From assembly GCA_041396905.1 (NCBI GenBank), contig JAWKXQ010000001.1:62001-126000 (forward strand): DNA of 64,000 nucleotides, in the 5' to 3' direction. The notes below the pieces were generated by a model that worked only from the letters and a program-made list of their open reading frames with translations, did no database searches and was not told the DNA's origin. Positions within the stretch are counted from its first letter, which is position 1; every line of letters starts with the position of its first letter. Positions 15,210 through 25,169 of this stretch are shown in pieces. A program made the translations under genes and the position numbers. Origin of the DNA: JACXVD01 sp020446665 (GTDB taxonomy: Bacteria; Pseudomonadota; Alphaproteobacteria; Sphingomonadales; Sphingomonadaceae).

Positions 15210-15581
15210 ATGCCGACGATTAACCAGCTGGTCCGCAAGGGCCGCGTTCCGCAGAAGGCCAAGAGCAAGGTCCCTGCAATGGAGCAGAACCCGCAGAAGC
15301 GCGGTGTTTGCACCCGCGTCTATACGACGACCCCGAAGAAGCCGAACTCGGCTCTGCGTAAAGTTGCCAAGGTCCGCCTGACCAACCAGCGCGAAGTCAT
15401 TTCCTACATCCCCGGCGAAGGCCACAATCTTCAGGAACACTCCGTGGTTCTGATCCGTGGCGGCCGTGTGCGCGACCTTCCCGGTGTGCGTTACCACGTG
15501 CTGCGCGGCGTGCTCGACACGCAGGGTGTGAAGGATCGCAAGCAGTCTCGCTCCAAATATGGTGCGAAGCGGCCGAAGTGA
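15210..15581 (+). CDS. rpsL: 30S ribosomal protein S12
   Basis: A 123-residue S12 at the decoding centre of the small subunit, starting at ATG 15210 after GAAGAGAG. The family blocks KRGVCTRVYTTTPKKPNSALRK, with K43, and GEGHNLQEHSVVLIRGG are present. The second conserved loop reads GGRVRDLPGV, so residue 88 is Arg (codon CGC) where most bacteria have Lys. The same Lys-to-Arg change at 88 confers streptomycin resistance in Mycobacterium and E. coli. It is the first gene of rpsL-rpsG-fusA-tuf. Confidence 0.97.
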   Translation: MPTINQLVRKGRVPQKAKSKVPAMEQNPQKRGVCTRVYTTTPKKPNSALRKVAKVRLTNQREVISYIPGEGHNLQEHSVVLIRGGRVRDLPGVRYHVLRGVLDTQGVKDRKQSRSKYGAKRPK

Positions 15582-15609
15582 TTTCGCGCCGACCTTGCCA
15601 TGCGGCACC

Positions 15610-15720
15610 CGTCATCCCAGCGGACGCTGGGATCGCGTGCCACCAGGGCGAAGGTCGGATGGGAAGTTTTTGAGACCGAGCGCCAGTGGCCAACGATCCC
15701 AGCCTTCGCTGGGATGACGT
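15610..15720. repeat. GTCATCCCAGC palindromic repeat, copy 2, between rpsL and rpsG
   Basis: It begins CGTCATCCCAGCGGACGCTGGGATC and ends GATCCCAGCCTTCGCTGGGATGACG (shown in part), each end a hairpin of its own, with about 60 bases between. It separates rpsL from rpsG, which are usually close together. The long structure would sit within the str mRNA and may act as a processing or attenuation site. Confidence 0.8.
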
Positions 15721-15760
15721 TTGAAGAGGTCGCTGCGCTCCCGAGTCTGGAGTTATTAAA

Positions 15761-16231
15761 ATGTCACGTCGTCGTCGTCCCGAAAAGCGGGTTATCCTGC
15801 CCGATCCCAAGTTCGGGGATCAGGTGCTGTCGAAATTCATGAACAACCTCATGCTTGACGGCAAGAAGTCCACTGCTGAACGCATCGTCTATGGTGCGCT
15901 CGACACGGTGGAAGCCAAGGCCAAGGCCGATCCGGTGCAGATGTTCCATGATGCGCTGAACAATGTGAAGCCGCAGGTCGAAGTGCGCAGCCGCCGTGTG
16001 GGTGGTGCTACGTACCAGGTGCCGGTCGAGGTTCGCCCCGAGCGTGCCCAGGCGCTGGCCATTCGCTGGCTGATCTCCGCCGCGCGCGGTCGCCCGGAAA
16101 CCACCATGGCAGCGCGCCTGTCGGGTGAGCTGATGGATGCTGCCAACAACCGCGGCAATGCCGTGAAGAAGCGCGAGGATACGCACCGCATGGCAGACGC
16201 CAACCGCGCTTTCTCGCACTATCGCTGGTAA
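15761..16231 (+). CDS. rpsG: 30S ribosomal protein S7
   Basis: A 156-residue S7, the usual length, which nucleates assembly of the 30S head by binding the 3' domain of 16S rRNA. MSRRRRPEKR, the KFGDQVLSKFMNNLMLDGKKS block and GGATYQVPVEV are typical. The ATG follows GGAG at nine bases. In E. coli S7 represses its own operon; the palindrome just upstream (15610-15720) makes that leader unusual here. fusA begins 26 bases downstream. Confidence 0.97.
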   Translation: MSRRRRPEKRVILPDPKFGDQVLSKFMNNLMLDGKKSTAERIVYGALDTVEAKAKADPVQMFHDALNNVKPQVEVRSRRVGGATYQVPVEVRPERAQALAIRWLISAARGRPETTMAARLSGELMDAANNRGNAVKKREDTHRMADANRAFSHYRW

Positions 16232-16257
16232 TCCGGCACCTTTCAGGAGTAACAGAT

Positions 16258-18390
<2,133 letters not shown>

Positions 18391-18409
18391 GGCGAGCGAT
18401 CAGTCTAGG

Positions 18410-18442
18410 GGCGGCGCCTGATTCAGCGGGCGCCGCCTTTTC
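18410..18442 (+). terminator. Terminator-like hairpin between fusA and tuf
   Basis: GGCGGCGCC (18410-18418) pairs perfectly with GGCGCCGCC (18429-18437), a nine-base GC stem with a ten-base loop, followed by TTTTCTCCC. It has the form of an intrinsic terminator, so tuf may be expressed partly from its own promoter in the 42 bases before its start or by read-through. Confidence 0.75.
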
Positions 18443-18483
18443 TCCCGCAGGGATTCAATTTCTAACCAGAGGTTACTTGAGAA

Positions 18484-19659
18484 ATGGCTAAGGAAAAATT
18501 TGAGCGGAACAAGCCGCACTGCAACGTCGGCACCATCGGTCACGTTGACCACGGCAAGACCACGCTGACTGCAGCGATCACCAAGGTGCAGGGCTCTGCT
18601 GTCGATTTCGCAAACATCGACAAGGCTCCTGAAGAGCGTGAGCGCGGCATCACCATTTCGACCGCACACGTCGAATATGAAACCGATGCACGTCACTACG
18701 CACACGTCGACTGCCCGGGCCACGCTGACTATGTGAAGAACATGATCACCGGTGCCGCGCAGATGGACGGCGCGATCCTGGTTGTGAACGCAGCTGACGG
18801 CCCGATGCCGCAGACCCGCGAGCACATCCTGCTGGCACGCCAGGTCGGCGTTCCGCAGCTGGTCGTGTACATGAACAAGGTCGACCAGGTTGACGACGAA
18901 GAACTGCTCGAGCTGGTTGAACTGGAAGTTCGCGAACTGCTGAGCGAATATGGCTTCGACGGTGACGAGATTCCGATCATCAAGGGTTCGGCTCTTGCCG
19001 CTCTCGAAGGTCGCGATCCGGAAATCGGCGAAAACTCCATCAAGGCTCTGATGGACGCAGTCGACAGCTACATCCCGCAGCCGGAACGTCCGGTTGACAA
19101 GGACTTCCTGATGCCGATCGAAGACGTGTTCTCGATCTCGGGTCGTGGTACCGTTGTCACCGGCCGTGTTGAAACCGGCAAGGTCAATGTTGGCGACGAA
19201 GTTGAAATCGTCGGCATCCGCGACACGCAGAAGACCACTGTCACTGGCGTGGAAATGTTCCGCAAGCTGCTCGATTCGGGTGAAGCTGGCGACAACATCG
19301 GCGCGCTGCTGCGCGGCACCGGCCGTGACGACGTTGAGCGTGGCCAGGTTCTCTGCAAGCCCGGTTCGGTCAGCCCGCACACCGAGTTCAGCGCCGAAGT
19401 CTACGTGCTGTCGAAGGATGAAGGTGGCCGTCACACGCCGTTCTTCGCCAACTACCGCCCGCAGTTCTACTTCCGCACCACCGACGTGACCGGCGAAGTG
19501 ATCCTTCCCGAAGGCACGGAAATGGTGATGCCGGGCGACAACGTGACCATCTCGGTCAAGCTGATCGCACCGATCGCTATGGACGAAGGTCTGCGCTTCG
19601 CTATCCGCGAAGGTGGCCGCACCGTCGGTTCGGGCGTTGTTGCAAAGATCACTGCCTGA
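18484..19659 (+). CDS. tuf: Translation elongation factor Tu
   Basis: A 391-residue EF-Tu that delivers aminoacyl-tRNA to the ribosome as a GTP complex. GHVDHGKTTLT, RGITIST, DCPGHADY and NKVD are the G motifs. The region after TAAITK is a few residues shorter than in E. coli, as in other alphaproteobacteria. The codons are strongly biased, as expected for a highly expressed gene. It ends the str group and is followed by two hairpins before rpsJ. Confidence 0.97.
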   Translation: MAKEKFERNKPHCNVGTIGHVDHGKTTLTAAITKVQGSAVDFANIDKAPEERERGITISTAHVEYETDARHYAHVDCPGHADYVKNMITGAAQMDGAILVVNAADGPMPQTREHILLARQVGVPQLVVYMNKVDQVDDEELLELVELEVRELLSEYGFDGDEIPIIKGSALAALEGRDPEIGENSIKALMDAVDSYIPQPERPVDKDFLMPIEDVFSISGRGTVVTGRVETGKVNVGDEVEIVGIRDTQKTTVTGVEMFRKLLDSGEAGDNIGALLRGTGRDDVERGQVLCKPGSVSPHTEFSAEVYVLSKDEGGRHTPFFANYRPQFYFRTTDVTGEVILPEGTEMVMPGDNVTISVKLIAPIAMDEGLRFAIREGGRTVGSGVVAKITA

Positions 19660-19690
19660 TCTGAAGACAGCCTGAGGCTGTAAGGAAATC

Positions 19691-19730
19691 GGGTCCGGCC
19701 CCCTGCAGAGGGGGTCGGGCCCGTTCCTTT
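19691..19730 (+). terminator. Intrinsic terminator after tuf
   Basis: GGGTCCGGCCCCC at 19691-19703 pairs with GGGGGTCGGGCCC at 19710-19722 (one mismatch) around a short CTGCAG-containing loop, followed by GTTCCTTTTC. The stem is very stable and marks the end of the str operon. Confidence 0.85.
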
Positions 19731-19872
19731 TCGCCAGGGCCGGGGCAGGGCAATGGCACGACCAGTTGCCCTGATGAAATTTTGGGTCATTTCGGGGTTG
19801 CCAGACTCGGCCCTCACCCGTATAGGCCCGCCAACCCAACGGGGATTCGTCCCGGTTGAAACGAATTTTTGG

Positions 19873-19947
19873 AAGGCCGCCCGTTCCGGGAAACCGGAGT
19901 ATAGCGGGGCGGGCCTTTTGTTTTTATTGGAAGAGGGCGACCTCTTC
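19873..19947 (+). promoter_or_regulatory. Structured S10 leader: terminator-like hairpin plus GNRA hairpin
   Basis: A GGCCGCCCG arm at 19875 pairs imperfectly with CGGGGCGGGCC around 19905-19915, with a TCCGG-GAAA-CCGGA hairpin inside, followed by TTTTGTTTTTA. Directly after it, GAAGAGG-GCGA-CCTCTTC (19930-19947) is a perfect seven-base stem with a GNRA loop, ending 29 bases before the rpsJ ATG. No promoter consensus is evident between them. This may be an attenuator for the S10 operon. Confidence 0.5.
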
Positions 19948-19976
19948 TTGGCTCTTTCGCATCGGTAGATTTGGAC

Positions 19977-20288
19977 ATGGAAGCTCAGAATATCCGCATT
20001 CGCCTCAAGGCGTTCGACCATCGCGTTCTCGACCAGGCAACTGGTGAAATTGCAGACACCGCGCGTCGTACCGGTGCTCTGATCCGTGGCCCGATCCCCA
20101 TGCCGACGCGTATCGAGAAGTTCACCGTGAACCGCGGCCCGCACATCGACAAGAAGTCGCGCGAGCAGTTCGAGGTGCGCACCTACAAGCGGCTGCTCGA
20201 TATCGTGCAGCCCAACGCCCAGACCGTGGACGCGCTGATGAAGCTCGACCTCGCAGCGGGCGTAAATGTTGAAATCAAGCTGGCTTAA
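19977..20288 (+). CDS. rpsJ: 30S ribosomal protein S10
   Basis: A 103-residue S10, a 30S head protein and NusG/NusB partner. ATG 19977 gives the standard N-terminus MEAQNIRIRLKAFDH; an in-frame TTG two codons upstream is less likely. GPIPMPTRIEKFTVNRGPH and EVRTYKRLLDI are diagnostic. It is the first gene of the S10 operon and is separated from rplC by an unusually long 266-base gap containing further hairpins. Confidence 0.96.
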   Translation: MEAQNIRIRLKAFDHRVLDQATGEIADTARRTGALIRGPIPMPTRIEKFTVNRGPHIDKKSREQFEVRTYKRLLDIVQPNAQTVDALMKLDLAAGVNVEIKLA

Positions 20289-20508
20289 GCTGCATTTCGA
20301 CTGGTCCTGCTGGCGGACCTAAATCAACCAGAGAAATTCGGGGCTCCTGTGGCCCCGCCACATCGCAAGATGCGGCAAGACATAGGGATACCGCCGGACG
20401 TTCTTTCGGGAACATTCACATCCGGGCTGCGTCCCCCGTCTCGCTCTCACCCGAAGGGGAGGGGGCAATTCAGCCCGGACGGGGCGACGCATGATAATTC
20501 GGGCTGAC

Positions 20509-20533
20509 AAGCACCTCGGATGGGCCGGGGTGC
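20509..20533 (+). promoter_or_regulatory. Hairpin in the rplC leader within the rpsJ-rplC gap
   Basis: GCACCTCGG (20511-20519) pairs with CCGGGGTGC (20525-20533) with one G-U pair and a five-base loop, ending ten bases before the AGGAG of rplC. Upstream in the same 266-base gap, TCAGCCCG and CGGGCTGA near 20470 and 20499 form another stem. The rest of the gap (20289-20554) holds no gene. Confidence 0.5.
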
Positions 20534-20554
20534 CTCTGTTTAGGAGAATGGATC

Positions 20555-21364
20555 ATGCGTACTGGCGTGATCGCTAAGAAAGTCGGGATGACCCGCCTCT
20601 TCCAGGAGGATGGCCGCCACGTGCCGGTCACAGTCCTCGCTCTGGAAGATTGCCAGGTCGTCTCCCACCGCACCACCGAGCGTGATGGCTATGTCGCGCT
20701 GCAGGTCGGTTCGGGCGAAGCGAAACAAAAGAATGTTGCCAAGCCGCAGCGCGAGCACTTTGCCAAGGCGCAGGTGCCGCTCAAGATGCGCGTTGCTGAA
20801 TTCCGCCTCGACAGCGAAGAAGCTCTGCTTCCCGTCGGTGCGACGATCAGCGCCGATCACTTTGTGGCTGGTCAGAAGGTCGACATCACCGGTCACACCC
20901 AGGGTAAGGGTTTTGCCGGTGCGATGAAGCGTTGGGGCTTCGGGGGTCTGCGTGCAACGCACGGCGTCTCGCTGAGCCACCGCTCGCATGGTTCGACCGG
21001 TAACCGTCAGGATCCGGGCCGCGTCTTCAAGAACAAGAAGATGGCTGGCCACATGGGTGATCGTCAGCGCACGCAGCAGAACCTCGAAATCGTGCGCACG
21101 GACGCCGAGCGTGGCCTGCTCTTCGTGAAGGGGTCTGTCCCCGGCTCAAAGAATGGCTGGCTGATGGTGCGTGATGCCGTGAAGCTCCCGCTTCCGGAAG
21201 ATCTGCCGTTCCCCGGTGCAATTATCGACACTGCCGCTCCGGCTGCTGCTCCTGAACAGGAAGCGCCGGCTGTTGTTGATGCCGCCGCTGCCGAGGCTCC
21301 GGCTGCTGACACCACCCCCGCCGAGGCTCCCGCAGCCGAAGGCGACGAAGGCAAGGAGGGCTGA
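20555..21364 (+). CDS. rplC: 50S ribosomal protein L3 with Ala/Pro/Glu-rich tail
   Basis: A 269-residue L3, an early assembly protein whose long loop reaches the peptidyl transferase centre. MRTGVIAKKVGMTR, TQGKGFAGAMKRWGF, SHGSTGNRQDPGRVFK and KGSVPGSKNGWL are family blocks. The core ends near residue 218. About 45 further residues are almost only Ala, Pro, Glu, Asp and Val, a disordered acidic tail not found in E. coli L3. AGGAG is eight bases before the ATG. Confidence 0.96.
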   Translation: MRTGVIAKKVGMTRLFQEDGRHVPVTVLALEDCQVVSHRTTERDGYVALQVGSGEAKQKNVAKPQREHFAKAQVPLKMRVAEFRLDSEEALLPVGATISADHFVAGQKVDITGHTQGKGFAGAMKRWGFGGLRATHGVSLSHRSHGSTGNRQDPGRVFKNKKMAGHMGDRQRTQQNLEIVRTDAERGLLFVKGSVPGSKNGWLMVRDAVKLPLPEDLPFPGAIIDTAAPAAAPEQEAPAVVDAAAAEAPAADTTPAEAPAAEGDEGKEG

Positions 21365-21367
21365 TCC

Positions 21368-21991
21368 GTGAAGGTGAAGGTCCAGAAAATCGACGGCAAG
21401 GCGTCGGGCGATATCGAGCTCAACGATGCCGTTTTCGGTGTCGAGCCGCGCGCCGACATCCTGCATCGCGTTGTCACCTGGCAGCTTGAGAACCGTCGCG
21501 GCACTGCCCGTGCGGCTCGCCAGCGTGCTGATGTGGCGCGTACCGGCAAGAAGTTCGGTCGTCAGAAGGGTGGCGGTGTTGCCCGTCACGGTGATCGCAA
21601 GGCTCCGATCTTTATCGGCGGTGGTAAGGCACACGGTCCGCGCAAGCGCGACTTCAACCCCTCGCTGAACAAGAAGATCCGCGCGCTTGGCCTGAAGATG
21701 GCTCTTTCCAGCAAGGCGAAGGACGGCCTCGTCGTCGTTGACAGCCTGGAGCTGAAGGATGCCAAGACCAAGGCTCTGGCTGCGACATTCGGCAAGAATG
21801 GCTGGAACGGCAAGGTGCTGGTGATTGACGGCGAAAGCGTTGATGCCGGTTTCCAGCTGGCTGCCGGTAACCTGCCGGGCGTGAACGTGCTGCCTGCCAT
21901 GGGCGCCAATGTTTACGACATCCTGAAGCATGACACGCTGGTCTTGACCAAGGCCGCTGTCGAGAAACTGGAGGCGCGCTTCAATGGCTAA
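21368..21991 (+). CDS. rplD: 50S ribosomal protein L4
   Basis: A 207-residue L4 lining the exit tunnel. It starts with GTG 21368 after a perfect AGGAGG. GTARAARQRADVARTGKKFGRQKGGGVARHGD is the extended tunnel loop region (described here in part), followed by GPRKRDFNPSLNKK. In E. coli L4 represses the S10 operon; whether it acts here is unknown. It overlaps rplW by eight bases. Confidence 0.96.
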   Translation: MKVKVQKIDGKASGDIELNDAVFGVEPRADILHRVVTWQLENRRGTARAARQRADVARTGKKFGRQKGGGVARHGDRKAPIFIGGGKAHGPRKRDFNPSLNKKIRALGLKMALSSKAKDGLVVVDSLELKDAKTKALAATFGKNGWNGKVLVIDGESVDAGFQLAAGNLPGVNVLPAMGANVYDILKHDTLVLTKAAVEKLEARFNG

Positions 21992-22292
21992 GCAGCAAGA
22001 GATCGACGCGCGTCACTACGACGTAATCCTCGCCCCCCACATCACTGAGAAGGCGACGCTGGCTTCCGAGCATAATGCGGTCGTGTTCAAGGTGTCGAAC
22101 GATGCCACCAAGCCGCAGATCAAGGAAGCGGTCGAGGCCCTGTTCGACGTCAAGGTGACGGGCGTGAACACCATTGTCCAGAAGGGCAAGAGCAAGCGCT
22201 GGAAGGGCAAGCCCTACAAGCGTTCTGACATGAAGAAGGCGATCGTGACGCTGGCAGACGGCCAGTCCATCGACGTCACCAGCGGTATCTGA
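21984..22292 (+). CDS. rplW: 50S ribosomal protein L23
   Basis: A 102-residue L23 at the tunnel exit, the docking site for trigger factor and SRP. The VILAPHITEKATLASEHN block and VNTIVQKGKSKRWKGKPYKR are typical; the conserved exit-site Glu lies in ITEKA. The ATG lies inside the end of rplD with TGGAGG upstream, so it is translated in coupling with L4. Confidence 0.96.
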   Translation: MAKQQEIDARHYDVILAPHITEKATLASEHNAVVFKVSNDATKPQIKEAVEALFDVKVTGVNTIVQKGKSKRWKGKPYKRSDMKKAIVTLADGQSIDVTSGI

Positions 22293-22303
22293 GGCGCAGC
22301 ACG

Positions 22304-23140
22304 ATGGCACTCAAGAACTACAAACCGACGAGCCCCGCACGCCGCGGCCTCATCCTTGTCGACAAGTCGGCGCTCCACAAGGGCAAGCCGATCAAGTCGC
22401 TCACGGAAGGCAAGCGCAAGACCGGTGGCCGGAACAACAAGGGCCATGTCACTTCGCGCGGCATGGGCGGTGGTCACAAGCAGAAGTACCGCTTCATCGA
22501 CTTCAAGCGTCGTAAGTGGGACATGCCGGCGACTGTCGAACGGATCGAATATGATCCCAACCGTACGGCTTTCATCGCTCTCCTCAAATATGAAGATGGC
22601 GAACTGGCTTACATCATCGCTCCGCAGCGTCTGGCTGTTGGCGATCAGGTGATTGCCGGTGAGAAGGTTGATACCAAGCCGGGCAACGCGATGCTGCTGG
22701 GCCAGATGCCGGTCGGCACCATCTGCCACAATGTGGAGATGAAGCCGGGCAAGGGCGGCCAGATCGCTCGCTCTGCCGGTGCCTATGTCCAGTTGGTCGG
22801 TCGTGACCGTGGCATGGTGATCGTCCGTCTGAACAGCGGTGAGCAGCGTTACCTGCGCGCCGATTGCATGGGTACGGTTGGCGCGGTGTCGAACCCCGAC
22901 AACCAGAACCAGAACCTGGGCAAGGCCGGTCGCCGCCGCTGGATGGGCAAGAAGCCCCTCACGCGCGGTGTGGCAAAGAACCCGGTCGATCACCCCCATG
23001 GTGGTGGTGAAGGCCGCACCTCCGGTGGTCGCCATCCGGTGACTCCGTGGGGCAAGCCGACCAAGGGCGCCCGTACCCGCAACAACAAGCAGACGGACAA
23101 GATGATCATCCGTTCTCGCCATGCGAAGAAGAAGAGGTAA
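22304..23140 (+). CDS. rplB: 50S ribosomal protein L2
   Basis: A 278-residue L2, needed for subunit joining and peptidyl transferase assembly. KNYKPTSPARRG at the N-terminus, RIEYDPNRTAFIALL, and near the C-terminus NPVDHPHGGGEGR with the critical His are all present. It starts 12 bases after the rplW stop with GAGG upstream. Confidence 0.97.
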   Translation: MALKNYKPTSPARRGLILVDKSALHKGKPIKSLTEGKRKTGGRNNKGHVTSRGMGGGHKQKYRFIDFKRRKWDMPATVERIEYDPNRTAFIALLKYEDGELAYIIAPQRLAVGDQVIAGEKVDTKPGNAMLLGQMPVGTICHNVEMKPGKGGQIARSAGAYVQLVGRDRGMVIVRLNSGEQRYLRADCMGTVGAVSNPDNQNQNLGKAGRRRWMGKKPLTRGVAKNPVDHPHGGGEGRTSGGRHPVTPWGKPTKGARTRNNKQTDKMIIRSRHAKKKR

Positions 23141-23146
23141 GACACG

Positions 23147-23422
23147 ATGGCACGTTCCGTCTGGAAAGGTCCTTTCGTCGAACTCAGCCTTCTGAAGAAG
23201 GCGGAGGACGCACAGGAAGCGAGCAGCAACAAGCCGATCAAGACCTGGTCGCGCCGCAGCACGATCCTGCCGCAGTTCGTTGGTCTGACGTTCAACGTCT
23301 ACAACGGGCACAAGTTCATCCCGGTTTCCGTTTCGGAAGAAATGGTTGGTCACAAGCTTGGTGAGTTCGCCCCGACGCGCACTTTCCCGGGTCACGTTGC
23401 CGACAAGAAGGGTAAGCGCTGA
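23147..23422 (+). CDS. rpsS: 30S ribosomal protein S19
   Basis: A 91-residue S19 in the 30S head, paired with S13 near the A-site finger. MARSVWKGPFVE, RRSTILPQFVGLTFNVYNG and the C-terminal GEFAPTRTFPGH are the family blocks. Its stop overlaps the rplV start (TGATG). Confidence 0.96.
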   Translation: MARSVWKGPFVELSLLKKAEDAQEASSNKPIKTWSRRSTILPQFVGLTFNVYNGHKFIPVSVSEEMVGHKLGEFAPTRTFPGHVADKKGKR

Positions 23423-23799
23423 TGAGCAAGCAGAAAGCTCCGCGTCGCGTTGCCGAAAACGAGGCTCTGGCTGTGGGCACCACCATTCGTGGTTCCGCAC
23501 AGAAGCTGAACCTCGTGGCCGGTCTGATCCGCGGCAAGAAGGCTGAGGAAGCGATGAATATCCTCGCTTTCAGCAAGAAGGCCATGGCCCGCGACGCCAG
23601 CAAGGTGCTCGCTTCGGCTATCGCCAATGCGGAAAACAACCACAATCTGGATGTTGACTCGCTCGTGGTGGCAGAAGCCAGCGTCGGCAAGTCGATCACC
23701 ATGAAGCGTTTCCACACCCGCGGTCGTGGCAAGTCCACCCGCATCCTGAAGCCGTTCAGCCGGCTGCGGATCGTGGTTCGCGAGCAGGAAGAGGCGTAA
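23422..23799 (+). CDS. rplV: 50S ribosomal protein L22
   Basis: A 125-residue L22 whose beta-hairpin lines the exit tunnel. KLNLVAGLIRGKKAEEA, NAENNHNLDVDSLVVAEA and the hairpin KRFHTRGRGKSTRILKPFS are clear. It is coupled to rpsS by a one-base overlap and followed after one base by rpsC. Confidence 0.96.
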   Translation: MSKQKAPRRVAENEALAVGTTIRGSAQKLNLVAGLIRGKKAEEAMNILAFSKKAMARDASKVLASAIANAENNHNLDVDSLVVAEASVGKSITMKRFHTRGRGKSTRILKPFSRLRIVVREQEEA

Positions 23800-23800
23800 G

Positions 23801-24496
23801 ATGGGCCAGAAGAGCAATCCGATCGGTCTGCGCCTGCAGATCAACCGCACCTGGGACAGCCGCTGGTACGCCGAAGGGCGTGACTATGCGCGTCTGCTCA
23901 AGGAAGACCTCCAGATCTGCAAATACATCATGGAAACCCTGCCGCAGGCTGCGATTTCCAAGGTTGTGATTGAGCGTCCGGCCAAGCTGTGCCGCGTTTC
24001 GATCTATGCTGCCCGTCCCGGTGTGATCATCGGCAAGAAGGGTGCAGACATCGAGAAGCTGCGTTCCAAGCTGGCCACGATGACCGACAGCGAAGTGAAG
24101 CTGAACATCGTTGAAATCCGCAAGCCGGAAATCGATGCGAAGCTCGTTGCCACGGGCATTGCCGATCAGCTGATCCGCCGCGTGGCCTTCCGCCGTGCGA
24201 TGAAGCGCGCTGTGCAGTCTGCCCTGCGTCTGGGTGCCGAAGGCATCAAGATCACCTGCGGTGGCCGTCTGGGTGGCGCAGAAATCGCTCGCGTGGAATG
24301 GTATCGTGAAGGTCGCGTGCCGCTGCACACGCTGCGCGCCAATGTCGACTATGCCGAAGCCGAAGCGCTCACCGCTTACGGGATCATCGGCATCAAGGTG
24401 TGGATCTTCAAGGGCGAAATCCTCGCTCATGATCCGACCGCGCAGGACCGGCTGATGATGGAAGCACAGACTTCCGGCGTCCGCCCGGCACGCTGA
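23801..24496 (+). CDS. rpsC: 30S ribosomal protein S3
   Basis: A 231-residue S3 at the mRNA entry channel, with KH domain GVIIGKKGADIEKLR and C-terminal GGRLGGAEIARVEWYREGR motifs. MGQKSNPIGLRLQINRTWDSRWY is the standard N-terminus (shown in part: MGQKSNPIGLRL). The start has GAGG upstream inside the rplV end. Confidence 0.96.
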   Translation: MGQKSNPIGLRLQINRTWDSRWYAEGRDYARLLKEDLQICKYIMETLPQAAISKVVIERPAKLCRVSIYAARPGVIIGKKGADIEKLRSKLATMTDSEVKLNIVEIRKPEIDAKLVATGIADQLIRRVAFRRAMKRAVQSALRLGAEGIKITCGGRLGGAEIARVEWYREGRVPLHTLRANVDYAEAEALTAYGIIGIKVWIFKGEILAHDPTAQDRLMMEAQTSGVRPAR

Positions 24497-24517
24497 GAGC
24501 AGGACTGAGTAGAGATC

Positions 24518-24952
24518 ATGCTGCAACCGAAAAAAACCAAGTACCGCAAGGCTTTCAAGGGCAAGATCAAGGGCGATGCCAAGGGCGGCACCACCCTGAA
24601 CTTTGGCTCTTACGGTCTCAAGGCTCTTGAGCCGGAGCGGGTTACCGCTCGCCAGATCGAAGCTGCACGTCGTGCGATCACCCGCGCCATCAAGCGTCAG
24701 GGCCGTCTGTGGATCCGTGTGTTCCCCGATGTGCCGGTGTCGAAGAAGCCTGCCGAAGTCCGTCAGGGTAAGGGCAAGGGTTCGGTCGAATATTGGGCTG
24801 CTCGCGTAAAGCCGGGCCGCATCATGTTCGAACTCGACGGTGTGCCCGGCCCGGTGGCCGCGCTCGCTTTCGAACGCGCCGCCATGAAGCTGCCGATCAA
24901 GACCAAGGTTGTTGCCCGCTTCGGCGACACCTCGCACCTGGGAGGCGAATGA
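24518..24952 (+). CDS. rplP: 50S ribosomal protein L16
   Basis: A 144-residue L16, which positions A-site tRNA. MLQPKKTKYRKAFKGK, FGSYGLKALEPERVTARQIE and GKGKGSVEYWAARVKPGR are diagnostic. The stop TGA shares a base with the rpmC ATG at 24952. Confidence 0.96.
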   Translation: MLQPKKTKYRKAFKGKIKGDAKGGTTLNFGSYGLKALEPERVTARQIEAARRAITRAIKRQGRLWIRVFPDVPVSKKPAEVRQGKGKGSVEYWAARVKPGRIMFELDGVPGPVAALAFERAAMKLPIKTKVVARFGDTSHLGGE

Positions 24953-25158
24953 TGGCGAACGTAGAAGACATGCGCACCAAGAGCGACGATCAGCTGGCGG
25001 CTGACCTTGTCGAGCTGAAGCGCGAACAGTTCAACCTGCGTTTCCAGGCTGCGACCAACCAGCTGGAACGTCCGGCTCGCGTCAAGGAAGTGCGCCGCGA
25101 TATCGCCCGCATCAAGACGCTGCAGAACGAACGCGCTGCCAGCGCAGCGAAAGCCTGA
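24952..25158 (+). CDS. rpmC: 50S ribosomal protein L29
   Basis: A 68-residue two-helix L29 near the tunnel exit. ATG 24952 is preferred over 24949 because the GGAGG at 24941 is then six bases away. MRTKSDDQLAADLVELKREQFNLRFQ is the conserved helical pair (in part). The longer open frame upstream overlaps rplP and is not used. Confidence 0.95.
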   Translation: MANVEDMRTKSDDQLAADLVELKREQFNLRFQAATNQLERPARVKEVRRDIARIKTLQNERAASAAKA

Positions 25159-25169
25159 GGAATAACGAT

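Noticed and set aside
18560..18660. Short region after TAAITK in EF-Tu, looking like a deletion in switch I
   Set aside because: The same length is found in other alphaproteobacterial EF-Tu proteins of 391 residues.
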